Under the pieces are notes generated by a model that did no database searches, had not been told where the DNA came from, and saw only the letters and a list, made by a program, of their open reading frames with translations. Positions 36,647-46,190 of a DNA stretch of 64,000 nt are shown in pieces. The first letter of the stretch is position 1, and every line of letters begins with the position of its first letter. The DNA is from Gammaproteobacteria bacterium (GTDB taxonomy: Bacteria; Pseudomonadota; Gammaproteobacteria; Ga0077536), in contig JAJFJQ010000028.1 in the NCBI GenBank assembly GCA_021773835.1, positions 186,001 through 250,000 on the forward strand, read 5' to 3'. The position numbers and the translations under genes were made by a program.

Positions 36647-38161
36647 TCAACGCAAAAAAAGCTCGTAAGCGGGATTATCATGCTCTTCGGTATATGCCAT
36701 TTCTAGGCTGGCCAGAAATTCAGCAAAATCTGCTGCATCTGTTGGTGGGATCTGGATCCCCATCAGCACGCGGCCGTAGGCTGCGCCATGGTTGCGATAG
36801 TGAAATAGGCTGATATTCCAACGGTCACCAATCTGATTGAGAAAGTTCAAAAGTGCCCCTGGTCGCTCGGGAAATTCGAAGCGAAACAAGCGCTCGTTTG
36901 GTATGTCACCACCGTGGCCACCGACCATGTATCGAATGTGCATTTTTGCCAGTTCGTTGGAAGATATATCGATCACTTCAAAGCCATTTTCACTGAGTTT
37001 ATATAATAACGAGGACGCCTCTTCTTCCCCGTGGCGCAAGGCGATACCAGCGAAAACAACCGCGTGTTCATGGTCACAATAGCGGTAATTGAACTCCGTA
37101 ATGGCGCGCGCGCCGAGCGCGTGACAAAATTTTCTGAAGCTTCCGGGGCGTTCGGGAATTGTGGTTGCGATCAATGCCTCGCGGTGCTCGCCTAGCGCTG
37201 CTAGCTCCGCGATATGCCGCAAGCGGTCGAAATTAACGTTGGCACCGCTAAAAACCGCGACCAATTCTTGTTCCTGTGCAGACTCTCGTTTAACCCATTG
37301 TTTAAGGCCGGCGAGCGCGAGGGCGCCGGCTGGTTCGGCAATTGCGCGAGTGTCCTCGAAAATGTCCTTCACCGCAGCACAGATTTCATCAATATTGACC
37401 GTTAACATCTCATCCACACAAGACTGTGCGATCCGAAAAGTCTCCGTTCCAACCTGGCGAACGGCGGCGCCGTCGGCAAATATACCAACATGGTCGAGTG
37501 CAACCAGGCGGCCCGCATCTAGCGCCGATTTCATGCTCGCTGCGTCCTCGGCTTCGACCCCGATAACCCGAATCGACGGGTCTAAGGCCTTCGTGAAGGC
37601 GCTGATCCCGGCGATTAATCCACCGCCACCAACGGGCACGAATATCGCATTGATGGGGCTCGGATGCTGCCGCAAGATCTCCATTCCCACCGTGCCTTGG
37701 CCGGCAATGACAAGTGGGTGGTCGTAGGGTGGAATATAGACCAGGGAATGCGCTTGGGCGAGACGGTGCGCGTGTTCACTTGCTTCGTCATACGTGTTGC
37801 CATGCAGAACGATGTCGGCACCCAAGCGGCGTACCGCAGTGGTCTTTATTTCAGGGGTCGTCTTCGGCATCACAATCGTCGCCGAAATTTGTAATTTTGT
37901 CGCGGCCAATGCAACACCCTGGGCATGATTTCCAGCCGATGCCGTTATAACGCCGCAGGCGCGCTCTTCATCGGATAAGGTCACCATTAAGTTATACGCG
38001 CCGCGAATTTTGTAGGAGAACACGGGTTGCGTGTCTTCTCGCTTTATCCATACCGCATTACCCAAACGGCGACTGAGCTCGGGAGCATGGTCCAAGCGGG
38101 TTTCACGCGCGACGTCATACACAGGTGCTTTCAGGATCAACTTTAGATAATCATTTCGCAT
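36647..38161 (-). CDS. ilvA: Threonine ammonia-lyase, biosynthetic
   Basis: It deaminates threonine to 2-oxobutyrate, the first step of isoleucine synthesis. The 504-residue protein has the PLP lysine in FSYKIRGAYN, SAGNHAQGVA, the glycine-rich VPVGGGGLIAGI and a C-terminal regulatory region with two ACT-like repeats (IPERPGSFRKFCHALG and FPERPGALLNFLNQIG). This is the isoleucine-inhibited long form. It is divergent from rpiA across 88 bp. Confidence 0.95.
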   Translation of the reverse strand: MRNDYLKLILKAPVYDVARETRLDHAPELSRRLGNAVWIKREDTQPVFSYKIRGAYNLMVTLSDEERACGVITASAGNHAQGVALAATKLQISATIVMPKTTPEIKTTAVRRLGADIVLHGNTYDEASEHAHRLAQAHSLVYIPPYDHPLVIAGQGTVGMEILRQHPSPINAIFVPVGGGGLIAGISAFTKALDPSIRVIGVEAEDAASMKSALDAGRLVALDHVGIFADGAAVRQVGTETFRIAQSCVDEMLTVNIDEICAAVKDIFEDTRAIAEPAGALALAGLKQWVKRESAQEQELVAVFSGANVNFDRLRHIAELAALGEHREALIATTIPERPGSFRKFCHALGARAITEFNYRYCDHEHAVVFAGIALRHGEEEASSLLYKLSENGFEVIDISSNELAKMHIRYMVGGHGGDIPNERLFRFEFPERPGALLNFLNQIGDRWNISLFHYRNHGAAYGRVLMGIQIPPTDAADFAEFLASLEMAYTEEHDNPAYELFLR

Positions 38162-38249
38162 GCGTATAAGATACCATTTAGAAATGTCGGCAGTGAGCTG
38201 GCGATATAGCGGGCATAGAACGGTCCTCTCGGAAATTGGATAAATATCT

Positions 38250-38906
38250 ATGGATCAACGTGAGAAGAAGTTAGCGGCGGCGAGCGCTGCAATTGAACTC
38301 ATTGAGTTAGAAGGTTTCATTGGGGTCGGGACTGGAAGCACTGCTAACTGTTTCATTGATTTGTTGGCCCAATTCAAACACCAATTTGACGGTGCAGTAG
38401 CGAGCTCCGAGGCCTCCGCCGAACGACTGAAAGCGAACGGCATCGCCGTACTCGACCTTAACGGGGTTGGCGACCTCGCGGTTTATGTTGACGGCGCAGA
38501 TGAAGCCACGCGACATCGCCATCTAATCAAAGGAGGCGGTGGTGCATTAACACGTGAAAAAATCGTAGCCCAAGCGAGCAAACTGTTCATTTGCATCGTC
38601 GATGACTCAAAAATTGTTGGCCACCTCGGAGATTTTCCACTGCCGATCGAAGTTATCCCAATGGCTCGCAGTTTCGTGGCCAGGGAAATGGTCAAGCTCG
38701 GGGGCCGACCTGAGCTCCGGCACGGGTTTACCACTGATAATGGCAATCAAATTATCGATGTATTTGGCCTCGAAATTCGGGAGCCAGTCCAACTCGAAGA
38801 AACTATCAACCAAATCCCTGGTGTTGTGACCAATGGTTTATTCGCGCGGCGCAGTGCAGACATTATCGTAGTCAGCGGTGACAGTGGGGTCGAACGACTA
38901 GAGTGA
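38250..38906 (+). CDS. rpiA: Ribose-5-phosphate isomerase A
   Basis: It interconverts ribose 5-phosphate and ribulose 5-phosphate, complementing rpe in the same window. The 218-residue protein has [22 protein letters not shown], the catalytic DGADEA and [14 protein letters not shown], and GDFPLPIEV. It is convergent with tatC, with 4 bp between the stops. Divergence from ilvA is common in gammaproteobacteria. Confidence 0.95.
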   Translation: MDQREKKLAAASAAIELIELEGFIGVGTGSTANCFIDLLAQFKHQFDGAVASSEASAERLKANGIAVLDLNGVGDLAVYVDGADEATRHRHLIKGGGGALTREKIVAQASKLFICIVDDSKIVGHLGDFPLPIEVIPMARSFVAREMVKLGGRPELRHGFTTDNGNQIIDVFGLEIREPVQLEETINQIPGVVTNGLFARRSADIIVVSGDSGVERLE

Positions 38907-38910
38907 AACC

Positions 38911-39693
38911 CTACGTATCCGCCTCTGTATCCGGGATATAGAGTCCGCAAAGGACCAAACCAAGCTCGAACAAAAACCACACTGGGACTGCCAGCAATAT
39001 CTGTGATATGACGTCTGGCGGTGTCAGCAACATGCCAACTACGAAAGCAGCAACGATCACATACGGGCGCTTCTCCGCCAGTGTCGCTCGTGTCGTGATG
39101 CCCGTGCGTACCGCCAGATAGGTCGCCACCGGTACCTCAAACGCCACACCGAAAGCGAAAAATAATTTTAAGACGAAGTCCAAATACTTGCTGATGTCCG
39201 TCATAACCGTCACGCCGGCAGGCGCCGTTGCGGTGAAAAATCCGAACATCAGCGGGAAGACCACGTAGTACGCAAACGCTATGCCGAAATAAAATAGCAA
39301 CGTACTGGATATGAGCACCGGCAGTGCCAATTGCTGTTCATTCTTATATAGCCCCGGCGCGACAAACGCCCACGCTTGATAAAAAATATACGGTGCTGAG
39401 ATAAAGAACGCGACGAACAATGCAAGTTTAAACGGGGCCAGAAACGGCGACGCAACTTCCGTTGCGATCATTGTCGCCCCAGTATCGGTCATATGATGTA
39501 GTAGGGGGTCGGCGAGCCACAGGTACAGCTCATTTGCAAACGGCATCAACGCGAGCAATACCAGTAGTACGCAAAGGAGCGCAGCCATTAGCCTGCTTCG
39601 AAGCTCCCTTAGGTGCGATACGAAGCTTTGCTCAGTTCGATCTAGACCATCATCTTGCGGAGCTATTTCATCCTTGTCGTCCCCGTCGGTCAT
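38911..39693 (-). CDS. tatC: Twin-arginine translocase subunit TatC
   Basis: The polytopic subunit that recognises twin-arginine signal peptides and forms the core of the Tat pathway. The 260-residue protein has the N-terminal SFVSHLRELRSRL, about six membrane helices, SAPYIFYQAWAFVAPGLYKNE and the conserved FGVAFEVPV. It is last in hisIE-tatABC on the minus strand, 12 bp after tatB. Confidence 0.95.
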   Translation of the reverse strand: MTDGDDKDEIAPQDDGLDRTEQSFVSHLRELRSRLMAALLCVLLVLLALMPFANELYLWLADPLLHHMTDTGATMIATEVASPFLAPFKLALFVAFFISAPYIFYQAWAFVAPGLYKNEQQLALPVLISSTLLFYFGIAFAYYVVFPLMFGFFTATAPAGVTVMTDISKYLDFVLKLFFAFGVAFEVPVATYLAVRTGITTRATLAEKRPYVIVAAFVVGMLLTPPDVISQILLAVPVWFLFELGLVLCGLYIPDTEADT

Positions 39694-39705
39694 AAAAAAG
39701 TGCGA

Positions 39706-39996
39706 TTAGGTATTGGGATTGTCTTTCGCGGGAGCAGAATCTTCTAGCTCGATAGACTCGTCGAGTGTGGTGGTGATTTCACCGAGCGACTTTTTTGAAA
39801 AATCATCTCGAAGGCGATCGATCTCTTCAAACTCTACCTCCCGCTCCAGGTCGTACTTAAGTTCGCGCATCGTTCGTTTTGCACGCCCTATCAGCTGTCC
39901 AGCGGTGCGCGCCATGCCGGGTAACCGGTCCGGTCCCACTACGATGAGCGCGACGATCCCGATTAACGCAAATTCCCAAAACCCGATATCAAACAC
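39706..39996 (-). CDS. tatB: Sec-independent translocase subunit TatB
   Basis: TatB helps TatC receive twin-arginine substrates. The 96-residue protein has one N-terminal helix MFDIGFWEFALIGIVALIVV with the TatB-specific Glu, then GPDRLPGMARTAGQ, an amphipathic helix, and an acidic tail. It lies 12 bp after tatA and 12 bp before tatC. Confidence 0.92.
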   Translation of the reverse strand: MFDIGFWEFALIGIVALIVVGPDRLPGMARTAGQLIGRAKRTMRELKYDLEREVEFEEIDRLRDDFSKKSLGEITTTLDESIELEDSAPAKDNPNT

Positions 39997-40008
39997 GGAT
40001 CAAACTAT

Positions 40009-40233
40009 CTAAACGTTTTTTTTATCGGAAACGCTCGTTTCACCTTCGATCACCTGGCCATGGTCGGCTTTTTCTACCAGGTCATCGGTGCCATCTTCTC
40101 CGTCTTTCAGGGCTCTTTTGAAATCACGGATCCAACCACCAACGTCTGTACCAACGTTACGGATTTTCTTGGTCCCGAACACCAACATGACGATAACCAA
40201 GATGACGATAAGTTCTTTTATTCCGAATGACAT
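40009..40233 (-). CDS. tatA: Sec-independent translocase subunit TatA
   Basis: TatA oligomers form the transport-active part of the Tat system. From ATG 40233 it has 74 residues: a membrane helix after MSFGIKELIVILVIVMLVF, the conserved FGTKKIRNVG hinge, an amphipathic helix (GGWIRDFKRALKDG) and an acidic tail. The start is fixed by GGAGG 7 nt upstream; the open frame further upstream runs into hisE and is not TatA-like. Confidence 0.92.
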   Translation of the reverse strand: MSFGIKELIVILVIVMLVFGTKKIRNVGTDVGGWIRDFKRALKDGEDGTDDLVEKADHGQVIEGETSVSDKKNV

Positions 40234-40270
40234 GGTGCGCCTCCAGGGGAGCAAGCAATGCGTTGGCCGC

Positions 40271-40594
40271 CTATTGTCGCGGACGTGAAGCCTTTTCCTC
40301 AAGCCCCGATTGACCTAATCGACGCTCAAGTTCCGACCTTACACTGTCGGCATCTATTCCCTTATAAACCAATAAGACCAATGAATGGAACCAGAGGTCC
40401 GCTGTTTCGTGAATAATTTCATTTTGCGAGCCTCCTTTGCCGGCTATCAATAACTCTGCCGCTTCTTCACCGATCTTTTTCAATATGTGATCAGTACCCT
40501 GTGCGTAGAGGCTGGCAACATAGGAGGAAGACGGGTCGGCAGATTTACGTTGCTCGAGGATTTTGTACAACTCATTAATAATATCAGTGGGCAT
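40271..40594 (-). CDS. hisE: Phosphoribosyl-ATP pyrophosphatase
   Basis: It hydrolyses phosphoribosyl-ATP in histidine synthesis. The 107-residue all-alpha protein shows SSYVASLYAQGTDHILKKIGEEAAELLIA and HETADLWFHSLVLL, with the metal-binding Glu/Asp residues. It is encoded separately from hisI, 20 bp downstream of it, rather than fused as in E. coli. tatA follows. Confidence 0.93.
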   Translation of the reverse strand: MPTDIINELYKILEQRKSADPSSSYVASLYAQGTDHILKKIGEEAAELLIAGKGGSQNEIIHETADLWFHSLVLLVYKGIDADSVRSELERRLGQSGLEEKASRPRQ

Positions 40595-40614
40595 AGACGA
40601 GCACGCTCCAAACG

Positions 40615-41004
40615 TTAAGGCCGATGATCATAGATGTCCGCGGGATCCTTAAGCACCTCGTCGGTAACTACCCACTGGCCGTTCTGATATACGCGAAAGA
40701 AGCAGCTTTCACGACCCGTATGGCAGGCAATGCCACCAACTTGCTCCACCAACAAAAGGATCGCGTCGCTGTCGCAATCAATATGCAACCCTTTTAGCTG
40801 TTGGATATGTCCGGACTGTTCGCCCTTTCGCCATAAGCACTGGCGCGACCGCGACCAATACACGGCACGCATTTCTGCCACGGTTGCACGCAGCGCTTCA
40901 CGATTCATCCAGGCGAGTGTCAACACGCGACCAGTGGTTTGCGCTTGTGCAATCGCAGGTACTAAGCCGTCGTCATCCCACTTGACGTCATCAACCCAAC
41001 TCAT
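40615..41004 (-). CDS. hisI: Phosphoribosyl-AMP cyclohydrolase
   Basis: It opens the adenine ring of phosphoribosyl-AMP. The 129-residue protein has [29 protein letters not shown], the metal-binding [13 protein letters not shown] and the cysteines in [13 protein letters not shown]. It overlaps the hisF stop by 4 bp. Confidence 0.93.
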   Translation of the reverse strand: MSWVDDVKWDDDGLVPAIAQAQTTGRVLTLAWMNREALRATVAEMRAVYWSRSRQCLWRKGEQSGHIQQLKGLHIDCDSDAILLLVEQVGGIACHTGRESCFFRVYQNGQWVVTDEVLKDPADIYDHRP

Positions 41005-41771
41005 AATCGCACTTCAATATGATTATCCCGCATATGTGCTTTCGCCTGCGCCACAGTAAATTCACCAAAGTGAAAAATGCTGGCCGCAAGAACGGCGTCC
41101 GCGTGTCCGGCGAGGACCCCGGCGCTGAGATGTTCAAGCGTCCCGACGCCGCCAGAAGCTATCACTGGAATCGATGTCGCATCCGCAACAGCTCGGGTTA
41201 ATTCAAGATCGAACCCATCCCGAGTACCGTCACGATCCATACTCGTTAGTAGAATCTCACCGGCACCGAGGTCTGACATTCGCCGACACCACTCGACGGC
41301 ATCCAGTCCCGTAGGCCGACGCCCACCATGGGTAAATATTTCCCACCTAAGGGGGTTGGCAGCAACCCGGCGCGCATCGACTGCGACGACAATACATTGT
41401 GAACCAAACTTGTTTGATGCCTCGCGCACAAATTCCGCATTTGCCACCGCCGCGGTATTAATCGACACTTTATCCGCACCGGCCATTAACAAGCGTCGAA
41501 TATCCTCAATCGTCCGGATCCCGCCGCCAACTGTCAGTGGAATGAATACTTGACTAGCCACCTCTTCGACGACCGGAACAATGGTATCTCGTCGTTCGTG
41601 GCTCGCGGTTATGTCAAGAAATGTAATTTCATCGGCACCCTGTTCGTTGTAACGCCTAGCGACCTCAACTGGATCACCGGCGTCCTTGATATCCACGAAC
41701 CGGACACCCTTAACGACTCGACCGGCATCGACGTCGAGGCAGGGGATAACACGTTTGGCAAGACCGCTCAC
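41001..41771 (-). CDS. hisF: Imidazole glycerol phosphate synthase cyclase subunit HisF
   Basis: With HisH it makes imidazole glycerol phosphate and AICAR. The 256-residue TIM barrel has [15 protein letters not shown] with the catalytic Asp, [11 protein letters not shown], the VGGGIR loop, the second Asp in [13 protein letters not shown], and ASGGVG. hisA lies upstream on the same strand but is separated by 121 bp, unusually far for this pair. hisH is not in the window. Confidence 0.95.
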   Translation of the reverse strand: MSGLAKRVIPCLDVDAGRVVKGVRFVDIKDAGDPVEVARRYNEQGADEITFLDITASHERRDTIVPVVEEVASQVFIPLTVGGGIRTIEDIRRLLMAGADKVSINTAAVANAEFVREASNKFGSQCIVVAVDARRVAANPLRWEIFTHGGRRPTGLDAVEWCRRMSDLGAGEILLTSMDRDGTRDGFDLELTRAVADATSIPVIASGGVGTLEHLSAGVLAGHADAVLAASIFHFGEFTVAQAKAHMRDNHIEVRL

Positions 41772-41892
41772 GACCCGAAGCGATTCTAGTTGACAGGAAT
41801 CGTCGGTGCTTGACCTGGCCGCGGCGTCAAGGAAATTGGGAGTCGTCCGGTAGGCCGCATATCTTGCCTGCGCGCAATTGAAAAGCGCGGCA

Positions 41893-42642
41893 TCACTCGT
41901 TGCCGGATTCGCTGAGTTTGTCCGCGAGCGTTTGTGCTTCGCCTAAGTCAAGCATTCCTTCATAAATCGCGCGACCGGTTATTGCCGCCGTGACGCCCTC
42001 GGATTCCACCGCACACAGCGCGCGAATATCGTCTAGATTCGTGATCCCGCCGGAAGCAATCACCGGGATCGACAATTCCTGAGCGAAAGCGACCGTGGCT
42101 TCAATATTCAATCCATCCATCATGCCGTCACGGGTAATGTCGGTGAAAACGATGGCCGCAACACCATCTTGTTCGAAGTGCTGCGCAAGGTCGACGGCGT
42201 CATGGCGTGACAATTTAGACCACCCTTCGATGGCGACTTTACCCTCGCGAACGTCCAGACCAATAATTATGTGACCGGGAAATTCAAGGCACACATCGGA
42301 GACGAAGTGTGGCGCTGTCACCGCCTTGGTCCCGAGAATGACATAACGTACGCCGGCGTCGAGGTACTCTTGAATACTGTCTTCATCTCGGATGCCACCG
42401 CCTACTTGAATCGGCACGTCCGGGAATCGCTCCGCGATTGCGTGAATGGCCCCGGAATTAGCGGGGCGCCCCGTGGCTGCGCCATCTAGGTCAACGATAT
42501 GCAATCGCCTGGCGCCAGCCTCAACCCAACGGCTCGCAACCGCTAGCGGATCGTCCGAGTAGACCGTATCGTCATCCATACGGCCCTGTTTGAGACGTAC
42601 GCATTTACCGTCTTTTAGATCGATTGCGGGAATCAACAACAT
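41893..42642 (-). CDS. hisA: ProFAR isomerase HisA
   Basis: It opens the ribose ring of the histidine intermediate ProFAR. The 249-residue TIM barrel has [18 protein letters not shown] with the catalytic Asp, [17 protein letters not shown], the second Asp in [12 protein letters not shown], and ASGGIT. HisA and HisF show their common half-barrel pattern. No hisB or hisH precedes it; the upstream neighbour is polA, 154 bp away. Confidence 0.94.
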   Translation of the reverse strand: MLLIPAIDLKDGKCVRLKQGRMDDDTVYSDDPLAVASRWVEAGARRLHIVDLDGAATGRPANSGAIHAIAERFPDVPIQVGGGIRDEDSIQEYLDAGVRYVILGTKAVTAPHFVSDVCLEFPGHIIIGLDVREGKVAIEGWSKLSRHDAVDLAQHFEQDGVAAIVFTDITRDGMMDGLNIEATVAFAQELSIPVIASGGITNLDDIRALCAVESEGVTAAITGRAIYEGMLDLGEAQTLADKLSESGNE

Positions 42643-42726
42643 GACGCTCGAGCTTCTTCGTTACTCAGATTACGCGGCAGTGGTCCGGGTTTGGGCGACG
42701 ATTTTTCATCCGGGTTCAACAGTCGT

Positions 42727-42732
42727 ATTTTA
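42727..42732 (-). promoter_or_regulatory. Possible -10 element for hisAFIE-tatABC
   Basis: The minus strand reads TAAAAT here, about 85 bp before the hisA ATG and within the 154 bp polA-hisA gap. No clear -35 is found at 16-18 bp. This is a weak call, made because a promoter is expected in this gap. Confidence 0.3.
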
Positions 42733-42796
42733 GCACAGCGAAGCAAGGGTCGCGCATTCCGCTGATTTCGCTCATTTTTTAACCTAGCCGCTGACT

Positions 42797-45499
42797 TTAA
42801 TGAGCTTCATCCCAATTCGCTCCACGGCCCGCATCAACGACGAGCGGGACGCTAAGCTCTGCTGCGCCGGCCATCAGCGAACACACGCTTTCACTAACAG
42901 AATCAACGGCGTCTTCGTCGACCTCAAGCACCAATTCGTCGTGTACTTGCATAATCAACGTCGCCGGGGCCTGCTCGTTAATTATCCAGGCGTCTACTGC
43001 AATCATCGCACGCTTGATAATATCCGCCGCAGAACCCTGCATTGGCGCGTTAATCGCGGTTCGTTCCGCATACTGGCGATGTTGTGCATTACGCGCATTT
43101 ATCTCCGGCAAGTACAGACGGCGTCCAAATATCGTTTCAACATACCCTGTAGCTCTTGCCGATTCTTTGGTGTCATCCATAAACAACCGTACACCTGGGT
43201 AACGCGAAAAATAAAGATCTACATACTCCTGTGCCGCACCTCGATCGATACCAAGTTGGCGCCCTAAACCGAATGCCGACATACCGTATATCAATCCGAA
43301 GTTGACCGCTTTCGCCGCGCGCCGCTGCTCATCTGTTACGTTATCGAGTCCGATACCAAGTATCTCCGCCGCGGTCGCCCGATGGACATCGGCTCCAACA
43401 CGGAACGCTTCGAGTAACCGCTCATCTTGCGACAAATGCGCCATTATCCGCAGTTCTATTTGCGAATAGTCCGCGGCAATAAGCACACGTCCCGGCGGTG
43501 CGATGAAGGCATGACGAATTCGGCGCCCCTCTGCTGTTCTAATCGGAATATTCTGCAGGTTTGGATCGGACGAGGAGAGGCGACCGGTTGCCGCGACTGC
43601 TTGGTGATAACTGGTATGAATGCGCCCAGTGATTGGCGAAATCTCTAGAGGCAATTTATCAGTATAGGTAGATTTCAGTTTGCTTAATGCGCGGTACTCA
43701 AGGATCAGTTTCGGTAATGGATAATCGTCCGCCAGCTCTACTAGAACCGATTCAGCGGTGGACGGCTGACCTTTCGGCGTCTTAGCTTTCACCGGGAGGC
43801 CCAGTTTTTTGAACAGAATTGTTTGAATCTGTTTAGGCGAACCGATATTAAACACCTCGCCGGCACAATCATGGGCTTCGGACTCGAGCTCGTCGAGTCG
43901 CTGCTTAATCTCGCTGCTTTGGGCGGCTAACATATCGCCGTCGATTAAAACCCCGCGACGCTCAATGCGCGACAGAACCGGTACTAATGGTCGCTCGATA
44001 TCGGTAAATACAGACAGCAAGGTTTCGGTTTCGTGCAGTCGCGGCATGAGCGTTTGGTGTAAGCACAGACACGCTTCCGCATCTTCGGCCGCATATGGCG
44101 TGGCCGACTCTAAAGGCACTTTATTGAACCCGATCTGTTTCGCGCCTTTTCCCGCGACGTCTTCAAAATGGATTGTTTCACGACCCAAATGCTGCAAAAC
44201 CAAGGTATCCAGGTCATGACGGCTGGCTACACTATTTAAAACATAGGATTCGAGCATCGTATCGAATTCGATTCCGTTGAGCTCAATACCGTGGTTTAGC
44301 AGGACGTTGCGGTCGTATTTAAGGTGGTGACCTAGTTTCGCTTTGGTTGGGTCTTCGAGAAGTTTGCGCATGCGCTCTAATACAAACTTGCGGTCTAGTT
44401 GCGCCGGTGCGTCGTCATAGTCATGGGCAACGGGTACATAGGCGGCGCTGCCAGGAGCCACCGAGAACGATAGCCCCACGACCTCCGCCTCGATGTAATT
44501 GAGACTTGTCGTCTCGGTATCGAAGGCAAAGTATTCCGCCTCCTCCAGCAATCCTAGCCAATGATCGAGACGGGCTTCATCAAGGATCAACTCATAGTCG
44601 ACCTCGCTGCCACCTTCAGGAGTAGCGCCATCGGCCGTAGCGACGTCTTCTTGCCCGAGCTGTTTTAGCCACGATTTGAATTCGAGTTCGCGAAAGAGCT
44701 CCGTTAGGCGGGCACGATCCCACTCACCGGGCGTTAGTTCGTCAAAACCTACATCTAATGCGACATCATCGATAATGGTAACAAGCCGTTTCGATAGCGG
44801 AAGATCATCGATACTACTACGTAGATTTTCTCCAATTTTGCCCGAAATTTCGGCCGCGTTCGTGAGGATATTTTCAAGGCTGTCATATTTTTTCAGCCAC
44901 TTAACTGCCGTCTTCGGCCCAACTTTGTCGACGCCCGGTATGTTATCGACTTTGTCGCCGATAAGCGTCAAGTAGTCGATGATTTGATCGGGTCGTACGC
45001 CGAATTTGTTAATCACTCCATCGATGTCGAGCACCGAATTGTCCATCGTGTTTATGAGGCAAATTTCATCGCAGACAAGCTGCGCCATATCCTTGTCGCC
45101 GGTGGATATGACAACGTCAATATTTTTTGCCGCAGCCGCCCGAGCCAGCGTCCCGATGACGTCATCGGCCTCAACCTTTTCAACCATTATCAGCGGGTAA
45201 CCGAGCGCGCGAACGAGTTCATGGATTGGTTGGATTTGGGCGCGTAGATCGTCCGGCATAGGTGGGCGGTTGGCTTTGTACTCGGGGTAGTATTCATCCC
45301 GTAGCGTTTTTCCTTTCGGATCGAAAATCACGCCAAAGTATTCAGGCCGGTACTCCTCATATAGATTTCGCAACATCGCGATAACCCCGTGGATCGCCCC
45401 AGTTGGCGCCCCTTTCGAATTCGTCAGCGACGGCAAGGCGTGGAATGCACGGTAGAGGTAGGAAGAGCCATCGACGAGGACGAGTTTTTTGGCGGACAT
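42797..45499 (-). CDS. polA: DNA polymerase I
   Basis: A repair and Okazaki-fragment processing polymerase. From ATG 45499 it is 900 residues. The 5'-3' exonuclease is at about 1-290 (DGSSYLYRAFHALP, STGDKDMAQLV). The 3'-5' exonuclease is at about 300-490, with FDTET, HHLKYD (an His where E. coli has Asn) and YAAEDAE. The polymerase has motif A DYSQIELRIMAHLS, motif B RRAAKAVNFGLIYGMSAFG and motif C QVHDELVLEV. All three activities look intact. TTG 45505 is an alternative start. It is divergent from the DUF2782 gene. Confidence 0.96.
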   Translation of the reverse strand: MSAKKLVLVDGSSYLYRAFHALPSLTNSKGAPTGAIHGVIAMLRNLYEEYRPEYFGVIFDPKGKTLRDEYYPEYKANRPPMPDDLRAQIQPIHELVRALGYPLIMVEKVEADDVIGTLARAAAAKNIDVVISTGDKDMAQLVCDEICLINTMDNSVLDIDGVINKFGVRPDQIIDYLTLIGDKVDNIPGVDKVGPKTAVKWLKKYDSLENILTNAAEISGKIGENLRSSIDDLPLSKRLVTIIDDVALDVGFDELTPGEWDRARLTELFRELEFKSWLKQLGQEDVATADGATPEGGSEVDYELILDEARLDHWLGLLEEAEYFAFDTETTSLNYIEAEVVGLSFSVAPGSAAYVPVAHDYDDAPAQLDRKFVLERMRKLLEDPTKAKLGHHLKYDRNVLLNHGIELNGIEFDTMLESYVLNSVASRHDLDTLVLQHLGRETIHFEDVAGKGAKQIGFNKVPLESATPYAAEDAEACLCLHQTLMPRLHETETLLSVFTDIERPLVPVLSRIERRGVLIDGDMLAAQSSEIKQRLDELESEAHDCAGEVFNIGSPKQIQTILFKKLGLPVKAKTPKGQPSTAESVLVELADDYPLPKLILEYRALSKLKSTYTDKLPLEISPITGRIHTSYHQAVAATGRLSSSDPNLQNIPIRTAEGRRIRHAFIAPPGRVLIAADYSQIELRIMAHLSQDERLLEAFRVGADVHRATAAEILGIGLDNVTDEQRRAAKAVNFGLIYGMSAFGLGRQLGIDRGAAQEYVDLYFSRYPGVRLFMDDTKESARATGYVETIFGRRLYLPEINARNAQHRQYAERTAINAPMQGSAADIIKRAMIAVDAWIINEQAPATLIMQVHDELVLEVDEDAVDSVSESVCSLMAGAAELSVPLVVDAGRGANWDEAH

Positions 45500-45670
45500 G
45501 ATCAACCCATTTAGTAGTTATTCGAAAAGTCATGCGGTCCGGCGACAGGGCTACCCGGAGTCATGGTAATTCTCGGCCGGCTCGAAGCATTAAGAAATGC
45601 GAACTGACTGTTAAAATTTCTGCCGTCCGCCCCATTTTCACACCGCGAAACACAGAGGATTTGGCCAAGC

Positions 45671-45712
45671 ATAGATGCTATGCTATTCAGAAGCGGAATC
45701 AATAGTATCTAT
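45671..45712. repeat. Inverted repeat in the polA / DUF2782 divergent region
   Basis: ATAGATGCTAT (45671-45681) and ATAGTATCTAT (45702-45712) pair over 11 bp with one G:T, around a 20-base loop. It lies in the 279 bp gap between polA (minus) and the DUF2782 gene (plus), about 67 bp before the latter. It could be an operator or a leader hairpin. I see no other gene in this gap. Confidence 0.45.
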
Positions 45713-45778
45713 CGGTACAATGGAGACCGCTGCTGGTTGTTCGTGTTAAATACGGATCCGCCGTTTGAGTAAAAATAA

Positions 45779-46129
45779 ATGTCTCGCAAAAGCCCTTTCA
45801 TATTTGTCTTAGCCTGTCTCTGTCTACTAGTGGTCGGTTCTCCCGCGAACGGCCAAGAAGATGCGGTAACGGTTCCAGAAGCACTGCCAGCCCCTGACGT
45901 GGTCGAACACGACGAAGAGATGGAACCTGAAGTTACCATCATCCAGCGTGAAGACGAAACCGTTGAGGAATACCGGGTGAACGGGCGATTATATATGGTC
46001 AAAATAACCCCATTTGTCGGTAAACCATATTATTTTATTGACCGCGATGGCGACGGTCTGATGGATTCTCGGATGGGCGATATCTACAATCCGTTCCGTG
46101 TCCCACAGTGGGAGATCTTTAGCTGGTAA
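45779..46129 (+). CDS. DUF2782 family secreted protein
   Basis: A 116-residue protein with a signal peptide (MSRKSPFIFVLACLCLLVVGS, cleavage near SPANG), an acidic central stretch and the conserved DUF2782 core: TIIQREDETVEEYRVNGRLYMVKITP, GKPYYFIDRDGDG. It ends in PRVPQ-like FRVPQWEIFSW. Its place between polA and thrB is conserved in pseudomonads and relatives. Function is unknown; it is probably periplasmic. The ribosome site is weak (GAG, 9 nt). Confidence 0.85.
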   Translation: MSRKSPFIFVLACLCLLVVGSPANGQEDAVTVPEALPAPDVVEHDEEMEPEVTIIQREDETVEEYRVNGRLYMVKITPFVGKPYYFIDRDGDGLMDSRMGDIYNPFRVPQWEIFSW

Positions 46130-46190
46130 CACCTGAACCGACGACCCGGTAGGCAAGTTCTGCACGAGTACCGCAGAGTCCCACACTCTC

